DNA from: a bacterium
GTDB lineage: Bacteria > Latescibacterota > UBA2968
Assembly (NCBI GenBank): GCA_027296045.1
Contig: JAPUJS010000454.1
Coordinates: forward strand, 1-14,055
Direction of reading: 5' to 3'
DNA: 14,055 nt
In this document: one piece after another, positions 1 to 7,279 of the stretch
Position numbering within the stretch: position 1 is the first letter of the stretch
How the letters are laid out: every line of letters begins with the position of its first letter
Made by a program: the position numbers and the translations under genes
The notes under the pieces: generated by a model
Seen by the model: only the letters and a program-made list of their open reading frames with translations
What the model was told of the DNA's origin: nothing
Databases searched by the model: none

Positions 1-360
1 GAGGTGCGGATTGACGTGCGGCCTTCGGAAGATGCGTTTGTGTGGTTTGAGGATTTGATTGATGTGGCCGAGCAGAATGCGTCTTCTCCGTTGTATCCGA
101 TTTTGAAACGGCCGGACGAAAAGAATGTGACGGAGCGCGCATACGACAATCCGAAATTTGTGGAAGATATTGTGCGGGATATCGCGTCCGATCTGCTGGG
201 GATGATGACGGAAGATCAGATTCGGTGGTTCTATATCTCCAGCAATAACTATGAAAGTATTCACAATCACGACGCCTTTGCCAAGATTGAACGGGGTGCA
301 AAGGGGCCTTTGTTGACGCATAAGAAGGCAGTAGAGGTGGAACTGGCAATGGACGATTGA
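1..360 (+). CDS. folE2: GTP cyclohydrolase IB (FolE2), 3' part
   Basis: FolE2 converts GTP to dihydroneopterin triphosphate, the first step of folate (and often queuosine) synthesis, in the cytoplasm. It is the metal-promiscuous alternative to zinc-dependent FolE. The reading frame is open from base 1, so the gene starts outside the window; about 119 codons of a family usually near 260-300 residues are present. Counting from the GTG at base 4, visible family signatures are YPILKRPDEK (31-40), VTERAYDNPKFVEDIVRD (42-59) and the active-site stretch NNYESIHNHDAFA (81-93), which carries the Glu and His residues expected near the metal and catalytic site. The end looks intact and is followed within 25 bases by a strong terminator. 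In many bacteria folE2 is under zinc control by Zur; its promoter is outside this window, so that cannot be tested here. Confidence 0.93.
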   Translation, partial: EVRIDVRPSEDAFVWFEDLIDVAEQNASSPLYPILKRPDEKNVTERAYDNPKFVEDIVRDIASDLLGMMTEDQIRWFYISSNNYESIHNHDAFAKIERGAKGPLLTHKKAVEVELAMDD

Positions 361-382
361 CTGCGATTCGTTTTGGGATGAC

Positions 383-419
383 AAAGCGCGAGGCGTTGGT
401 GAACGCCTCGCGCTTTTTT
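383..419. terminator. bidirectional intrinsic terminator between folE2 and hemB
   Basis: A perfect 15-bp stem (383-397 pairing with 402-416, left arm AAAGCGCGAGGCGTT) closes on a GGTG loop and is followed by a T run to 419. The left arm begins with A residues, so the minus-strand transcript also ends in a short U tract. It lies between the convergent stops of folE2 (360) and hemB (442) and probably serves both. Confidence 0.93.
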
Positions 420-441
420 ATGGTGAAAATCGCCGCCGATG

Positions 442-1410
442 TTACAGGAGGGGGGCGATGTCCCGGGCGAAGTAGGTGAGGATGAGGTCGGCACCGGCGC
501 GTTTGATGCTGAGCAGGAGTTCGTCGCGGACCCGGTCTTCGTCTATCCAGCCGTTTTGGGCAGCGGCTTTGACCATGGCGAATTCGCCGCTGACGTTGTA
601 GGCGGCAACCGGGACACCGAATTCCTGTTTGACGCGGTAGATGATGTCCAGATAGGAAAGGGCGGGTTTTACCATGACCAGGTCCGCGCCTTCCTCCAGG
701 TCCAGGGCGACTTCTCGGATGGCCTCGTCGCCGTTTGCGGGGTCCATCTGGTAGGAGCGTCGGTCGCCGAACTGGGGGGCAGACTCGGCGGCTTCTCGGA
801 AGGGGCCGTAAAAGCCGGAGCAAAATTTGGCGGCATAGGCCATGATGGGAATGTGGCTGTATCCACCTGTGTCGAGGGCGGTGCGGATGGCCCCAATTCG
901 GCCATCCATCATGTCGGAAGGGGCGACCATATCGGCACCGGCCCTGACGTGTGAAAGGGACTCTTTGACGAGCAGGTCCACGGTCTGGTCGTTGTGCACA
1001 TCGCCGTCGACAATGACACCGCAGTGACCGTGGCTGGTGTATTCGCACAGGCAGACGTCGGTGATCACATAGAGTTCAGGCACGGTTTCTTTGAGGGCAC
1101 AAATGGCCCGCTGGATGATGCCGTGGTCGTGGTAGGCTTCGGTGCCGTGTTCGTCTTTTTGTTCGGGGATGCCAAAGAGGATGACGGCGGGAATGCCCAG
1201 ATCGACGATTTCTTTGCAGGATTCGGTGAGCACATCGATGGACATCTGGTGGTTGCCCGGCATGGAAGAGATTTCGGTCTTCAGGCCTTGGCCAGGGGCG
1301 ACAAAGAGGGGCATGACCAGGTCGTCGACGCGCAGGTGGGTTTCGCGCACCATACGGCGGGTGGTTTCGCTTTGCCGCAGTCGGCGCATGCGTGTGATGG
1401 GGAAGGGCAT
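442..1410 (-). CDS. hemB: delta-aminolevulinic acid dehydratase (porphobilinogen synthase), zinc type
   Basis: HemB condenses two 5-aminolevulinate molecules to porphobilinogen, the common precursor of haem, sirohaem and cobalamin. The 322-residue length is normal. The two Schiff-base lysines are visible, K195 in MAYAAKF and K248 in MVKPALSYLDII. The metal loop at 118-130 reads DVCLCEYTSHGHC, with Cys120, Cys122 and Cys130; this is the zinc-binding triad rather than the Asp-rich magnesium form. The ATG at 1410 is preceded by GGGAG (1418-1422 on this strand) at 7 nt. The gene starts 14 bases after the M23 peptidase stop and is the last gene of the minus-strand unit, ending at the shared terminator. 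All seen features are ordinary for the family. Confidence 0.97.
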   Translation of the reverse strand: MPFPITRMRRLRQSETTRRMVRETHLRVDDLVMPLFVAPGQGLKTEISSMPGNHQMSIDVLTESCKEIVDLGIPAVILFGIPEQKDEHGTEAYHDHGIIQRAICALKETVPELYVITDVCLCEYTSHGHCGVIVDGDVHNDQTVDLLVKESLSHVRAGADMVAPSDMMDGRIGAIRTALDTGGYSHIPIMAYAAKFCSGFYGPFREAAESAPQFGDRRSYQMDPANGDEAIREVALDLEEGADLVMVKPALSYLDIIYRVKQEFGVPVAAYNVSGEFAMVKAAAQNGWIDEDRVRDELLLSIKRAGADLILTYFARDIAPLL

Positions 1411-1424
1411 AGGCCTGCTCCCGT

Positions 1425-2372
1425 TTAATAGATGGAATCGCGCTGGTTTTTGAGGATGAAGCTGTGGGGATCGGTTGGATGGCCATTTTGGAATACAGAA
1501 TAGTGTACGTGCGGGCCGGTGGTCCAGCCGGTGCTTCCCAGATTGCCGATGACGTCCCCGCGTTGGACTTTTTGACCGGATTTGAGCTTGGGGAGCGATT
1601 GGAGGTGCCCGTAAAGCGTTCGATACCCAAACCCGTGCTGGAGGGTAATATAATAGCCCAGGCGTTTGTCGCGAGCGACTTTTTCGACAACGCCGTCGGC
1701 GGTGGCGAGCACGTCGGTGCCCCTGCGTCCGGAGATGTCCAGGCCGTTGTGGAATTCGCGTTGTAGGGTGATGGGATGGATGCGATGGCCAAATGGTGAG
1801 CCGAGCTGATTCTGCGCATGTTCGGGCACAGGCAAAATGCTTGGGAAATGCCGTCGGTGGGTTTCGTTTTGCTGAAGGCGATTGGAAAGGGTGTCGAAGC
1901 TGGTTTTGAGAAAGCCGGTTTCGCGGGTGAGTTGATCCATTTCTCGGAAGGCGTTGAACAGGGAGGTATGGGTTTCGGAGTCGAGAATATTCTGGGTACT
2001 GGGTATCTCTTCTCCCCCACCGACGCCCATCTGACGGGTTTCGGGACCAGGTTCGGACATGTCGGTCCAGGCGCGGAGTCTGAGATCGACCCCTGTGAGG
2101 TAATCAACCTGATCGCGTATCAGGACGAGCCGGTCATGGGTCCTGGGGAGTTGTGATTTGAGATGTGCGTTCTGGGTTTCCAGGGTTTCTATCTGGCGGA
2201 TGTGGTACCCCTGAACGACGTATTGAACCCCGAAATAGGCCAGCGCCAGAACGTGGACGGCAAGGGCGATGGCGAGCCCTTGCAGGAAGCGATGGGAGAG
2301 ATTGCATGTTTTGATTCCCCTATTGTTGAAGGGGAGGATCATCAGGGTGAGGATTTTTTTTGGTTCGGGCAT
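1425..2372 (-). CDS. membrane-anchored M23 (LytM-type) metallopeptidase
   Basis: A probable peptidoglycan endopeptidase or LytM regulator acting outside the cytoplasmic membrane. From the ATG at 2372 (315 residues) there is a short cytoplasmic N-terminus, one membrane segment (about 29-53, FLQGLAIALAVHVLALAYFG), a coiled-coil-like region (about 56-90), a linker, and a C-terminal M23 domain from about 190. Zinc ligands are present: HNGLD (H208, D212) and GPHVHY (H288, H290). SPFGHRIHP before the first ligand is typical of active M23 enzymes. The frame stays open to a TTG at 2477 inside cysS, but that start would overlap cysS by 23 bases. No strong Shine-Dalgarno site precedes the ATGs at 2372 or 2342, so the start is uncertain. 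It follows cysS by 82 bases and precedes hemB by 14. Its exact substrate cannot be told. Confidence 0.88.
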   Translation of the reverse strand: MPEPKKILTLMILPFNNRGIKTCNLSHRFLQGLAIALAVHVLALAYFGVQYVVQGYHIRQIETLETQNAHLKSQLPRTHDRLVLIRDQVDYLTGVDLRLRAWTDMSEPGPETRQMGVGGGEEIPSTQNILDSETHTSLFNAFREMDQLTRETGFLKTSFDTLSNRLQQNETHRRHFPSILPVPEHAQNQLGSPFGHRIHPITLQREFHNGLDISGRRGTDVLATADGVVEKVARDKRLGYYITLQHGFGYRTLYGHLQSLPKLKSGQKVQRGDVIGNLGSTGWTTGPHVHYSVFQNGHPTDPHSFILKNQRDSIY

Positions 2373-2454
2373 CGGATTGTTTGGGTTAAACCGCCCAATT
2401 TCGATCTGGTTTGAAGCGGTTTGATTTTCAGAGGAGAACGATAGACTGGAGATA

Positions 2455-3945
2455 TTAGGCCAATTTTTTTTGTGCAACGGTTCCTTCCGGGGTTGTACGG
2501 ATTTCGTAGCCCTGCTCGATGAGTTCGTCCCGGAGGCGGTCGGCAGTGTCGTAGTCTTTTTCGCTTCGGGCTTTGTCGATTTGATTGCAGATGGCTTCTA
2601 AATCGGTGTTGTCTGCTGTTCCATTTTGAGATGTGATACCCAGGACACTGTCAATGGCCTTGCTGACGGCCAGGGCTTCGTGCGGATCTGGAAGGTCTTG
2701 ACCCAGCCAGGCATGGACGACGGCCAGAGCGACACTCATGTTCAGGTCGTCGGCCAGGGCTTCGGTGAAATCTTTGAGCACCGGATGTGTGTTGTCGATT
2801 TCGGCGGGTTCATTGTCGGCTTCTCCGGCGACTTTTTGCGTGAATTCGTTGAAGCGGCGCACGGTGTTGGCCGAGTCCAGGATGCCTTTCTGGGTGAAGT
2901 TGGTCTGCGTCCGGTAGTGGGTTTTGATGAGTTCAAAGCGCAGGACGGAAGGGTGTACCGGACGACCCGTGACCTTGCCTTCGTAGACGTCGGCAGGCGT
3001 GTAGAAAGTGCCCTTGCTCTTGGACATTTTTTTGCCTTCGACCAGGAGGAAGCGTGGGTGCATCCACAATCGGGCAAACTGGGGGTTGCCCGTAGCGCAG
3101 CAAGATTGTGCGATTTCGCATTCGTGGTGGGGGAAGATGTTGTCTTCGCCGCCGGTGTGGATGTCGAGCACTTTGCGGCCGAGTAATTTCATGGACATGG
3201 CCGAACACTCAATGTGCCAGCCCGGATAGCCCGGGCCCCAGGGAGAATCCCATTTCATGATGTGATGTTCATCGGGTTTCCAGAGGAAGAAATCGGCAGG
3301 GTGTTTTTTGTGGGCCTGGTGTTCGGACAGGACGCGACCCCCCGATCCTTCGATTAAATTGTCGAGCGAGTTGCCAGAAAGCGTGCCGTATTCGGGAAAG
3401 GACTGGACGGAGAAGTACACCACGCCGTCGTCGGCAACATAGGCGTGGCCGTTGTCGAGCAGCGCCCGGATCATGGAATGCATCGCGTCGATATGCTGGG
3501 TGGCGTGGGGCATGTTTTCGGGATATTCGTACGCGACCTGGATGCCGAGGGCGCGAGCATCTTCGAGAAAGGCGTCGGTGTAGTAGCGGGCAATCTGATA
3601 GGGGTCGTCTGGATCGCCAATGGCATCGTCGGGTAAGGTGCCTGCTTTTTTTGCCTCTCTCACCCGCATAGTAGCCGTTGCCATCTTGTCTTCTCCTGTT
3701 GCATCGGCCACGTCATCATCGGTCATGTGTCCTACGTCGGTGATGTTCATGACCTGGTGGACATGATAGCCGGTCAACTGGAGAAATCGGCGGAAGACAT
3801 CGGCGAAGAGGAAAGTTTTGAAGTTGCCGATGTGGGAGAAGTCATAGACGGTGGGGCCGCAGGTATACATCAGGACTTTGGGCGGCTCGAGGGGCTCGAA
3901 GGGTTCGAGCCGGTTGGTCAGGGTGTTGTAGAATTGGATGTTCAT
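2455..3945 (-). CDS. cysS: cysteinyl-tRNA synthetase
   Basis: Charges tRNA-Cys with cysteine in the cytoplasm (class I, ATP-dependent). With the ATG at 3945 the protein has 496 residues, longer than the E. coli enzyme (461), partly through an acidic insertion near 78-118 after the HIGH-region helix. Seen motifs are YTCGPTVYD (zinc Cys29), HIGN (38-41), GWHIECS (zinc Cys247), FPHHECE (zinc H273 and E277) and KMSKS (306-310). The zinc set that selects cysteine is therefore complete. A TTG lies four codons upstream, but the ATG at 3945 overlaps the stop of the preceding GTPase gene as ATGA, a typical translational coupling, and no Shine-Dalgarno site supports the TTG. It looks like the sole, functional CysS type and shows nothing odd beyond the insertion. 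Confidence 0.97.
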   Translation of the reverse strand: MNIQFYNTLTNRLEPFEPLEPPKVLMYTCGPTVYDFSHIGNFKTFLFADVFRRFLQLTGYHVHQVMNITDVGHMTDDDVADATGEDKMATATMRVREAKKAGTLPDDAIGDPDDPYQIARYYTDAFLEDARALGIQVAYEYPENMPHATQHIDAMHSMIRALLDNGHAYVADDGVVYFSVQSFPEYGTLSGNSLDNLIEGSGGRVLSEHQAHKKHPADFFLWKPDEHHIMKWDSPWGPGYPGWHIECSAMSMKLLGRKVLDIHTGGEDNIFPHHECEIAQSCCATGNPQFARLWMHPRFLLVEGKKMSKSKGTFYTPADVYEGKVTGRPVHPSVLRFELIKTHYRTQTNFTQKGILDSANTVRRFNEFTQKVAGEADNEPAEIDNTHPVLKDFTEALADDLNMSVALAVVHAWLGQDLPDPHEALAVSKAIDSVLGITSQNGTADNTDLEAICNQIDKARSEKDYDTADRLRDELIEQGYEIRTTPEGTVAQKKLA

Positions 3946-4955
3946 TTTTTCAGACAATGAATCAGTTGGGTTTCGTAAGCAATCCAGTCGATGGGTTTGC
4001 GGGAGATGATTTCCACCCGGCTATCCCGGCGATAGCCAACGGCCTGGGCAGTGAGTACCTCCCGGACCCGGTTGAAAAGGACCCACTCACCCGAAAGTTG
4101 AAAGACGCCTTTGAGGCGTTCGATGGTATCATGTTCGGATAGGAGGCCCATCAGGCGATTGCGGTCGAATACGTCTTCGGACGAGAAGATCCATCCGCAG
4201 GTATGTCGGTTCAGGCCTCTGTTTTCTTTGCGATAGGGCTTTCCCGGAGACAACGTGGCATCGGGTGGATCATCCGGCGTATGGGAATGCGTTTCCCGCT
4301 CGTGGTCATGGAATTCGGGAAAGAGCGGTGTTTTGAGCGGGTTGGTGTCCAGGTCCAGCCAGGATGCATCCAACCGGCCGTGTTGTGTAACAGCGACCAG
4401 GCCTTTGGCGGGAAATAGCGTTTTTGCCCAGTCCTGGCATTCGGCGGTTAGATCCGGTCCCGACAGGTCGGTCTTATTGATGACCAGAACATCTGAGAGG
4501 TGAACCTGGTCCTGGAAGATTTGGGAATCGAGGATGTCGGTATCCTCTACATCCCGCGGGTCTACCAGACAGAGGGTGGCTTTCAGGTCCAGCGCATTGG
4601 CCAGATGGCCATGGCGGAGCATGTCGAGCACCATGCCCGGATGGCCCATGCCAGACAGTTCGATGAGCAATCGTTCGGGCTTGGCCTGACGAACGAGTTG
4701 CACCACGGCAATTTGCAAAGGTACACCGACGGAACAACAAAGGCAGCCGCCGGGGACTTCGCGGACAAATACGCCGGCGTCATCTTTTCCCGAAAAGATG
4801 GCCTGGTCGATGGGGATATCACCGAATTCGTTGACCAGGACCGCCCATGGGGCCTTCTCGGAACGGCTTTGCAGAAGGTCTAAGATGGCCGAGGTTTTTC
4901 CCACCCCCAAAAGGCCGGTGATCAAATTGGTGGGAATGTGTTTAAGTTCAAGCAT
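3942..4955 (-). CDS. COG0523 (CobW/G3E) GTPase, YeiR-like, putative metal chaperone
   Basis: A G3E GTPase of the kind that hands metal ions to client proteins using GTP hydrolysis. From the ATG at 4955 there are 337 residues: Walker A GLLGVGKT (14-21), NEFGDIPID (42-50), the metal-site CLCC (71-74) after VPGG, ELSGMGHP (99-106), NKTD (160-163), a His-rich linker with HDHE and HSH (216-225), and a CobW C-terminal domain ending near 330. The N-terminal third closely follows E. coli YeiR, a zinc-binding member; this is from memory of the family. The frame opens at a GTG at 4976, but the predicted promoter would start transcription near 4972, which favours the ATG. The stop overlaps the cysS start. 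Alternative clients are a zinc enzyme or the hydratase upstream. The family is certain; the client is not. Confidence 0.9.
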   Translation of the reverse strand: MLELKHIPTNLITGLLGVGKTSAILDLLQSRSEKAPWAVLVNEFGDIPIDQAIFSGKDDAGVFVREVPGGCLCCSVGVPLQIAVVQLVRQAKPERLLIELSGMGHPGMVLDMLRHGHLANALDLKATLCLVDPRDVEDTDILDSQIFQDQVHLSDVLVINKTDLSGPDLTAECQDWAKTLFPAKGLVAVTQHGRLDASWLDLDTNPLKTPLFPEFHDHERETHSHTPDDPPDATLSPGKPYRKENRGLNRHTCGWIFSSEDVFDRNRLMGLLSEHDTIERLKGVFQLSGEWVLFNRVREVLTAQAVGYRRDSRVEIISRKPIDWIAYETQLIHCLKK

Positions 4956-4978
4956 TACAAAGTGTAAAAGATTCACAT

Positions 4979-5007
4979 AAAATACGATTCGAGCGGGGGT
5001 TTGTCAA
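4979..5007 (-). promoter_or_regulatory. sigma70-type promoter for cobW-A, cysS, M23 gene and hemB
   Basis: On the minus strand TTGACA (5007-5002) and TATTTT (4984-4979) are separated by 17 bases. The predicted start near 4972 leaves about 17 bases before the ATG at 4955, with no clear Shine-Dalgarno site. A partial dyad, GTG-N9-CAC (4967-4976 region), overlaps the predicted start and could be an operator, but it is weak. A run of eight A (5019-5026), T on the minus strand, just upstream may be the tail of a weak terminator for the preceding GTPase gene. Confidence 0.6.
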
Positions 5008-5102
5008 TAAGTGTATTTAAAAAAAAGAGGGCCGTTTTATCAGTTTAATTGGCCTTTTCAAAATGGTCTTATCGTATTTCTATCGGATCGCTCAGGCATT
5101 TC

Positions 5103-6362
5103 TTACTCCGCTTCTGGCATCTCTGGTTCCACCGATGGAAATGGATCGGGCAAGGTGGTCCAATCCATTTGGATTTCGGAATCGGAGAGCAGACAGGCGT
5201 CCAGACCTTCGGCAATGACGGCTGCATCGAGATCGATGCCAATAAAGACGAGTTCGATTTTTCGGTCGCCCCACTGAGGGTCCCAGGCGATTTCGGGATG
5301 GGCATCCAGGACCTGTTGCAATTCGTCCGGGGGCATATCGGCCAGCCAGCCGCCCGCGTTTTCGACCTGAAGGGACGATCCGGCCTGACTGAGCAGGAGG
5401 ACGATGTGGTTGCGCGTGGCCAGCCAGAAGAAGCCTTTGGACCGGATGACGTTTTGGGGCCAGTCGTTTTGGACCCAGTCTGCAAATCGCTGGGGGTGAA
5501 AGGGGCGGCTGCGGCGATACAGGAAGGAAGAGAGGCCGAAGGCTTCGGTGTGGGGATCTTGCTCGTGATCATGGTTGTGGTCTTTGTGACTGTGATCTGC
5601 ACCGTGAGCTTCGTGATCCTCTTCGTGACGTTCCAAGGCCCGAATCCAGCCTGCGGAACGGGAGATGGATTCGGAATCGTAAGCGCTTGTGTTGAAAATT
5701 TCTTTTGCGTCCACCTTCGCCCGGATGCTGCGAATAAACCGGGCGCCGGGCTGGAGGGATTTGAGTACGGCTTCCAGCCGGTCCAGGTCCTCTTCGGGGA
5801 CGAGGTCGCATTTGTTGAGCACGAGCACATTGCAAAATTCGATTTGATCGATCAGGAGGTCTACGATCAGGCGCTGGTCGGTTTCGTCGTCGGTTTCTTT
5901 GCGTTCGACCAGGGTTTGTCCCGAGGCGTAGTCCTGCCAGAAGCTGTTGGCGTCGACGATGGTAACGAGACAGTCGAGGTGGCACCGTTCGGAGAAGATG
6001 GGATCGATTTGATTGAAGTATTCGAAGGTCTGGGCAACGGAGACGGGGTCGCTGATGCCGGTGGATTCGATGAGGATGTGGTCGAAGCGATCTTCCTGGA
6101 TGAGACGGGCGACTTCTTCAAGGAGGTCTTCGCGCAGGGAACAGCAGATGCACCCGGTGGTGAGTTCGACCACTTTTTCTTGCGTTGGGGAAAGCGTAGT
6201 GCCTTTTTGCACGAGTTCGGCATCGATGTTTACGTCGCCCATGTCGTTGACAATCACGGCGACTTTCAGGCCTTCTCTGTTGTTCAACACATGGTTTAAG
6301 AGGGTGGTTTTGCCGGCGCCCAAAAAGCCAGAGAGCACGGTGACGGGAACGGTTTTGGCCAT
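5103..6362 (-). CDS. COG0523 (CobW/G3E) GTPase, ZigA-like, His-rich putative zinc chaperone
   Basis: A second G3E GTPase, 419 residues, from a different branch than the one downstream. Motifs: VTVLSGFLGAGKTTLLNH with Walker A 12-19, VIVNDMGDVNID (37-47), GCICC metal site (70-74), LIESTGISDP (97-106), NKCD (183-186), then a strongly His/Asp/Glu-rich linker (246-271) with HSHKDHNHDHE, and a C-terminal CobW domain (about 275-390). The DM(S/G)xVNID and CICC-LREDLLEEV pattern is that of ZigA/ZagA-type proteins linked to zinc starvation in other bacteria; this is family knowledge, not tested here. The His-rich linker suggests binding of zinc, cobalt or nickel. The ATG lies 3 bases after the lgt stop, so the two are almost certainly co-transcribed. 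No obvious Zur box was seen in the 147-base gap that follows or in the lgt leader. Confidence 0.92.
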   Translation of the reverse strand: MAKTVPVTVLSGFLGAGKTTLLNHVLNNREGLKVAVIVNDMGDVNIDAELVQKGTTLSPTQEKVVELTTGCICCSLREDLLEEVARLIQEDRFDHILIESTGISDPVSVAQTFEYFNQIDPIFSERCHLDCLVTIVDANSFWQDYASGQTLVERKETDDETDQRLIVDLLIDQIEFCNVLVLNKCDLVPEEDLDRLEAVLKSLQPGARFIRSIRAKVDAKEIFNTSAYDSESISRSAGWIRALERHEEDHEAHGADHSHKDHNHDHEQDPHTEAFGLSSFLYRRSRPFHPQRFADWVQNDWPQNVIRSKGFFWLATRNHIVLLLSQAGSSLQVENAGGWLADMPPDELQQVLDAHPEIAWDPQWGDRKIELVFIGIDLDAAVIAEGLDACLLSDSEIQMDWTTLPDPFPSVEPEMPEAE

Positions 6363-6365
6363 CGA

Positions 6366-7130
6366 TTATGCTTTCTGTTCGGCAGGTTCTTGTGCGCGTT
6401 TGAGGCGGATTATAAGCAGGATACCGATTCCCATGAGGGCCAGGCTGACCCACTGGTGTACGGTGAGGCCCAGTGCAACTTCGGGGGTGCGGCGAACAAA
6501 TTCTTCGGAAAAGAGAGAAAGACCCGCCAGGATAAGGTAGAGGGCGAATAAGAGGCCGGGCGGGTGGAGGCGTTTTCGGAGCGACCACAAGATGGCGAAG
6601 AGGATGACCATCTGGAGCATTTCATACAGGGGGGTCGGGTGGACGTAGAGGTGTGTGGGCACCGTGCCATGGGGATAGGTCATGGCCCAGGGCACATCGG
6701 TGGGGATGCCATAGCAGCCGTCGCCGGAGAGCTGGCAGCCGCCGCGACCGAAGAAATAGCCCACAGCAAGGGTGGGGGCCATGGCGTCGATCGTGTTGAA
6801 ATCGAGAGCATCGTGACGGCGGAGTGTCCAGAACACGGCTCCTGTGCCGCCGAGAAAGCCTCCGTACCAGGCCAGACCGGACCCCGAAAAAATGGTGCCC
6901 ATCGGGTCTGCTAAAAGGGCGTCGGGAAATTCCAGGACGTGGAAGAGCTTGCCGCCCACAATGCCGCCGATCATGGCAGCCATTACGATGTGATCGGCCA
7001 GGGCGTTGTCGAGGCCTTTGCGCACGAGTTCCCGGCGCAGAACAAAGAGACCGGCCAGGAAGCCGATGGCGAGCATGACGCCGTAGGTGGCGATGCGGAG
7101 GGGGCCGTATTCGAAGAGAATGGGGGACAT
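6366..7130 (-). CDS. lgt: prolipoprotein diacylglyceryl transferase
   Basis: Lgt moves diacylglycerol from phosphatidylglycerol to the lipobox cysteine of prolipoproteins in the cytoplasmic membrane. The 254-residue protein is slightly short for the family. It has about seven hydrophobic segments, the GSGLAWYGGFLGG core (about 83-95), the Lgt signature region FFGRGGCQLSGDGCYG (about 126-141) with the expected Arg, and a late EFVRR (about 212-216) matching the second essential Arg region. It is a divergent Lgt rather than the E. coli type. The ATG at 7130 follows an A/T-rich leader with no Shine-Dalgarno site. It precedes the ZigA-like GTPase by 3 bases. No functional link between the two is evident; shared transcription may be incidental. 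Confidence 0.88.
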   Translation of the reverse strand: MSPILFEYGPLRIATYGVMLAIGFLAGLFVLRRELVRKGLDNALADHIVMAAMIGGIVGGKLFHVLEFPDALLADPMGTIFSGSGLAWYGGFLGGTGAVFWTLRRHDALDFNTIDAMAPTLAVGYFFGRGGCQLSGDGCYGIPTDVPWAMTYPHGTVPTHLYVHPTPLYEMLQMVILFAILWSLRKRLHPPGLLFALYLILAGLSLFSEEFVRRTPEVALGLTVHQWVSLALMGIGILLIIRLKRAQEPAEQKA

Positions 7131-7189
7131 TAAAATAATTTTTTATTTGGCCTTGTGGCAGGCCCTGACGCCGTGCTCCGGTCAACACC

Positions 7190-7220
7190 AGGGGGCTTTC
7201 AGATTACTTTGGAAGCCCCT
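7190..7220. repeat. inverted repeat between phyH1 and lgt
   Basis: Arms GGGGCTTTC (7192-7200) and GGAAGCCCC (7211-7219) can form a stem of 7 G/C-rich and A/T pairs plus a G-T wobble and an outer pair, around a 10-base loop. No T run follows on either strand, so it is not a standard intrinsic terminator. It sits in the 149-base gap upstream of lgt, where it would be in the lgt leader if transcription reads through from phyH1. Confidence 0.45.
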
Positions 7221-7279
7221 ATCCTCGACGTTCGGGGGCGTCGGTGGATGATGTTTTCAAGGGGTGCAAGGCCGTTTTT

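Noticed and set aside
3946..3957. TTG start of cysS four codons upstream
   Set aside because: No ribosome binding site supports it, and the ATG at 3945 makes the usual ATGA overlap with the preceding stop.
439..3960. Many plus-strand open frames of 60-190 codons (for example 439-954, 994-1428, 2626-3186)
   Set aside because: All lie opposite hemB, the M23 gene or cysS and show skewed Val/Gly/Asp-rich composition typical of antisense shadows.
4956..5102. Zur-type operator between the two COG0523 genes
   Set aside because: Neither the proteobacterial nor the Bacillus-type Zur palindrome was seen; only a weak GTG-N9-CAC dyad is present.
5049..6299. A 416-residue open frame on the plus strand
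   Set aside because: It is antisense to the ZigA-like GTPase, whose motifs are complete. Its translation has no recognisable family, and no ribosome binding site precedes it.
7149..7180. GGGCCTGCC on the minus strand, resembling part of a cobalamin riboswitch B12 box ahead of lgt and a CobW-family gene
   Set aside because: The upstream core elements of the cobalamin riboswitch were not found, and the box itself lacks bases of the consensus.
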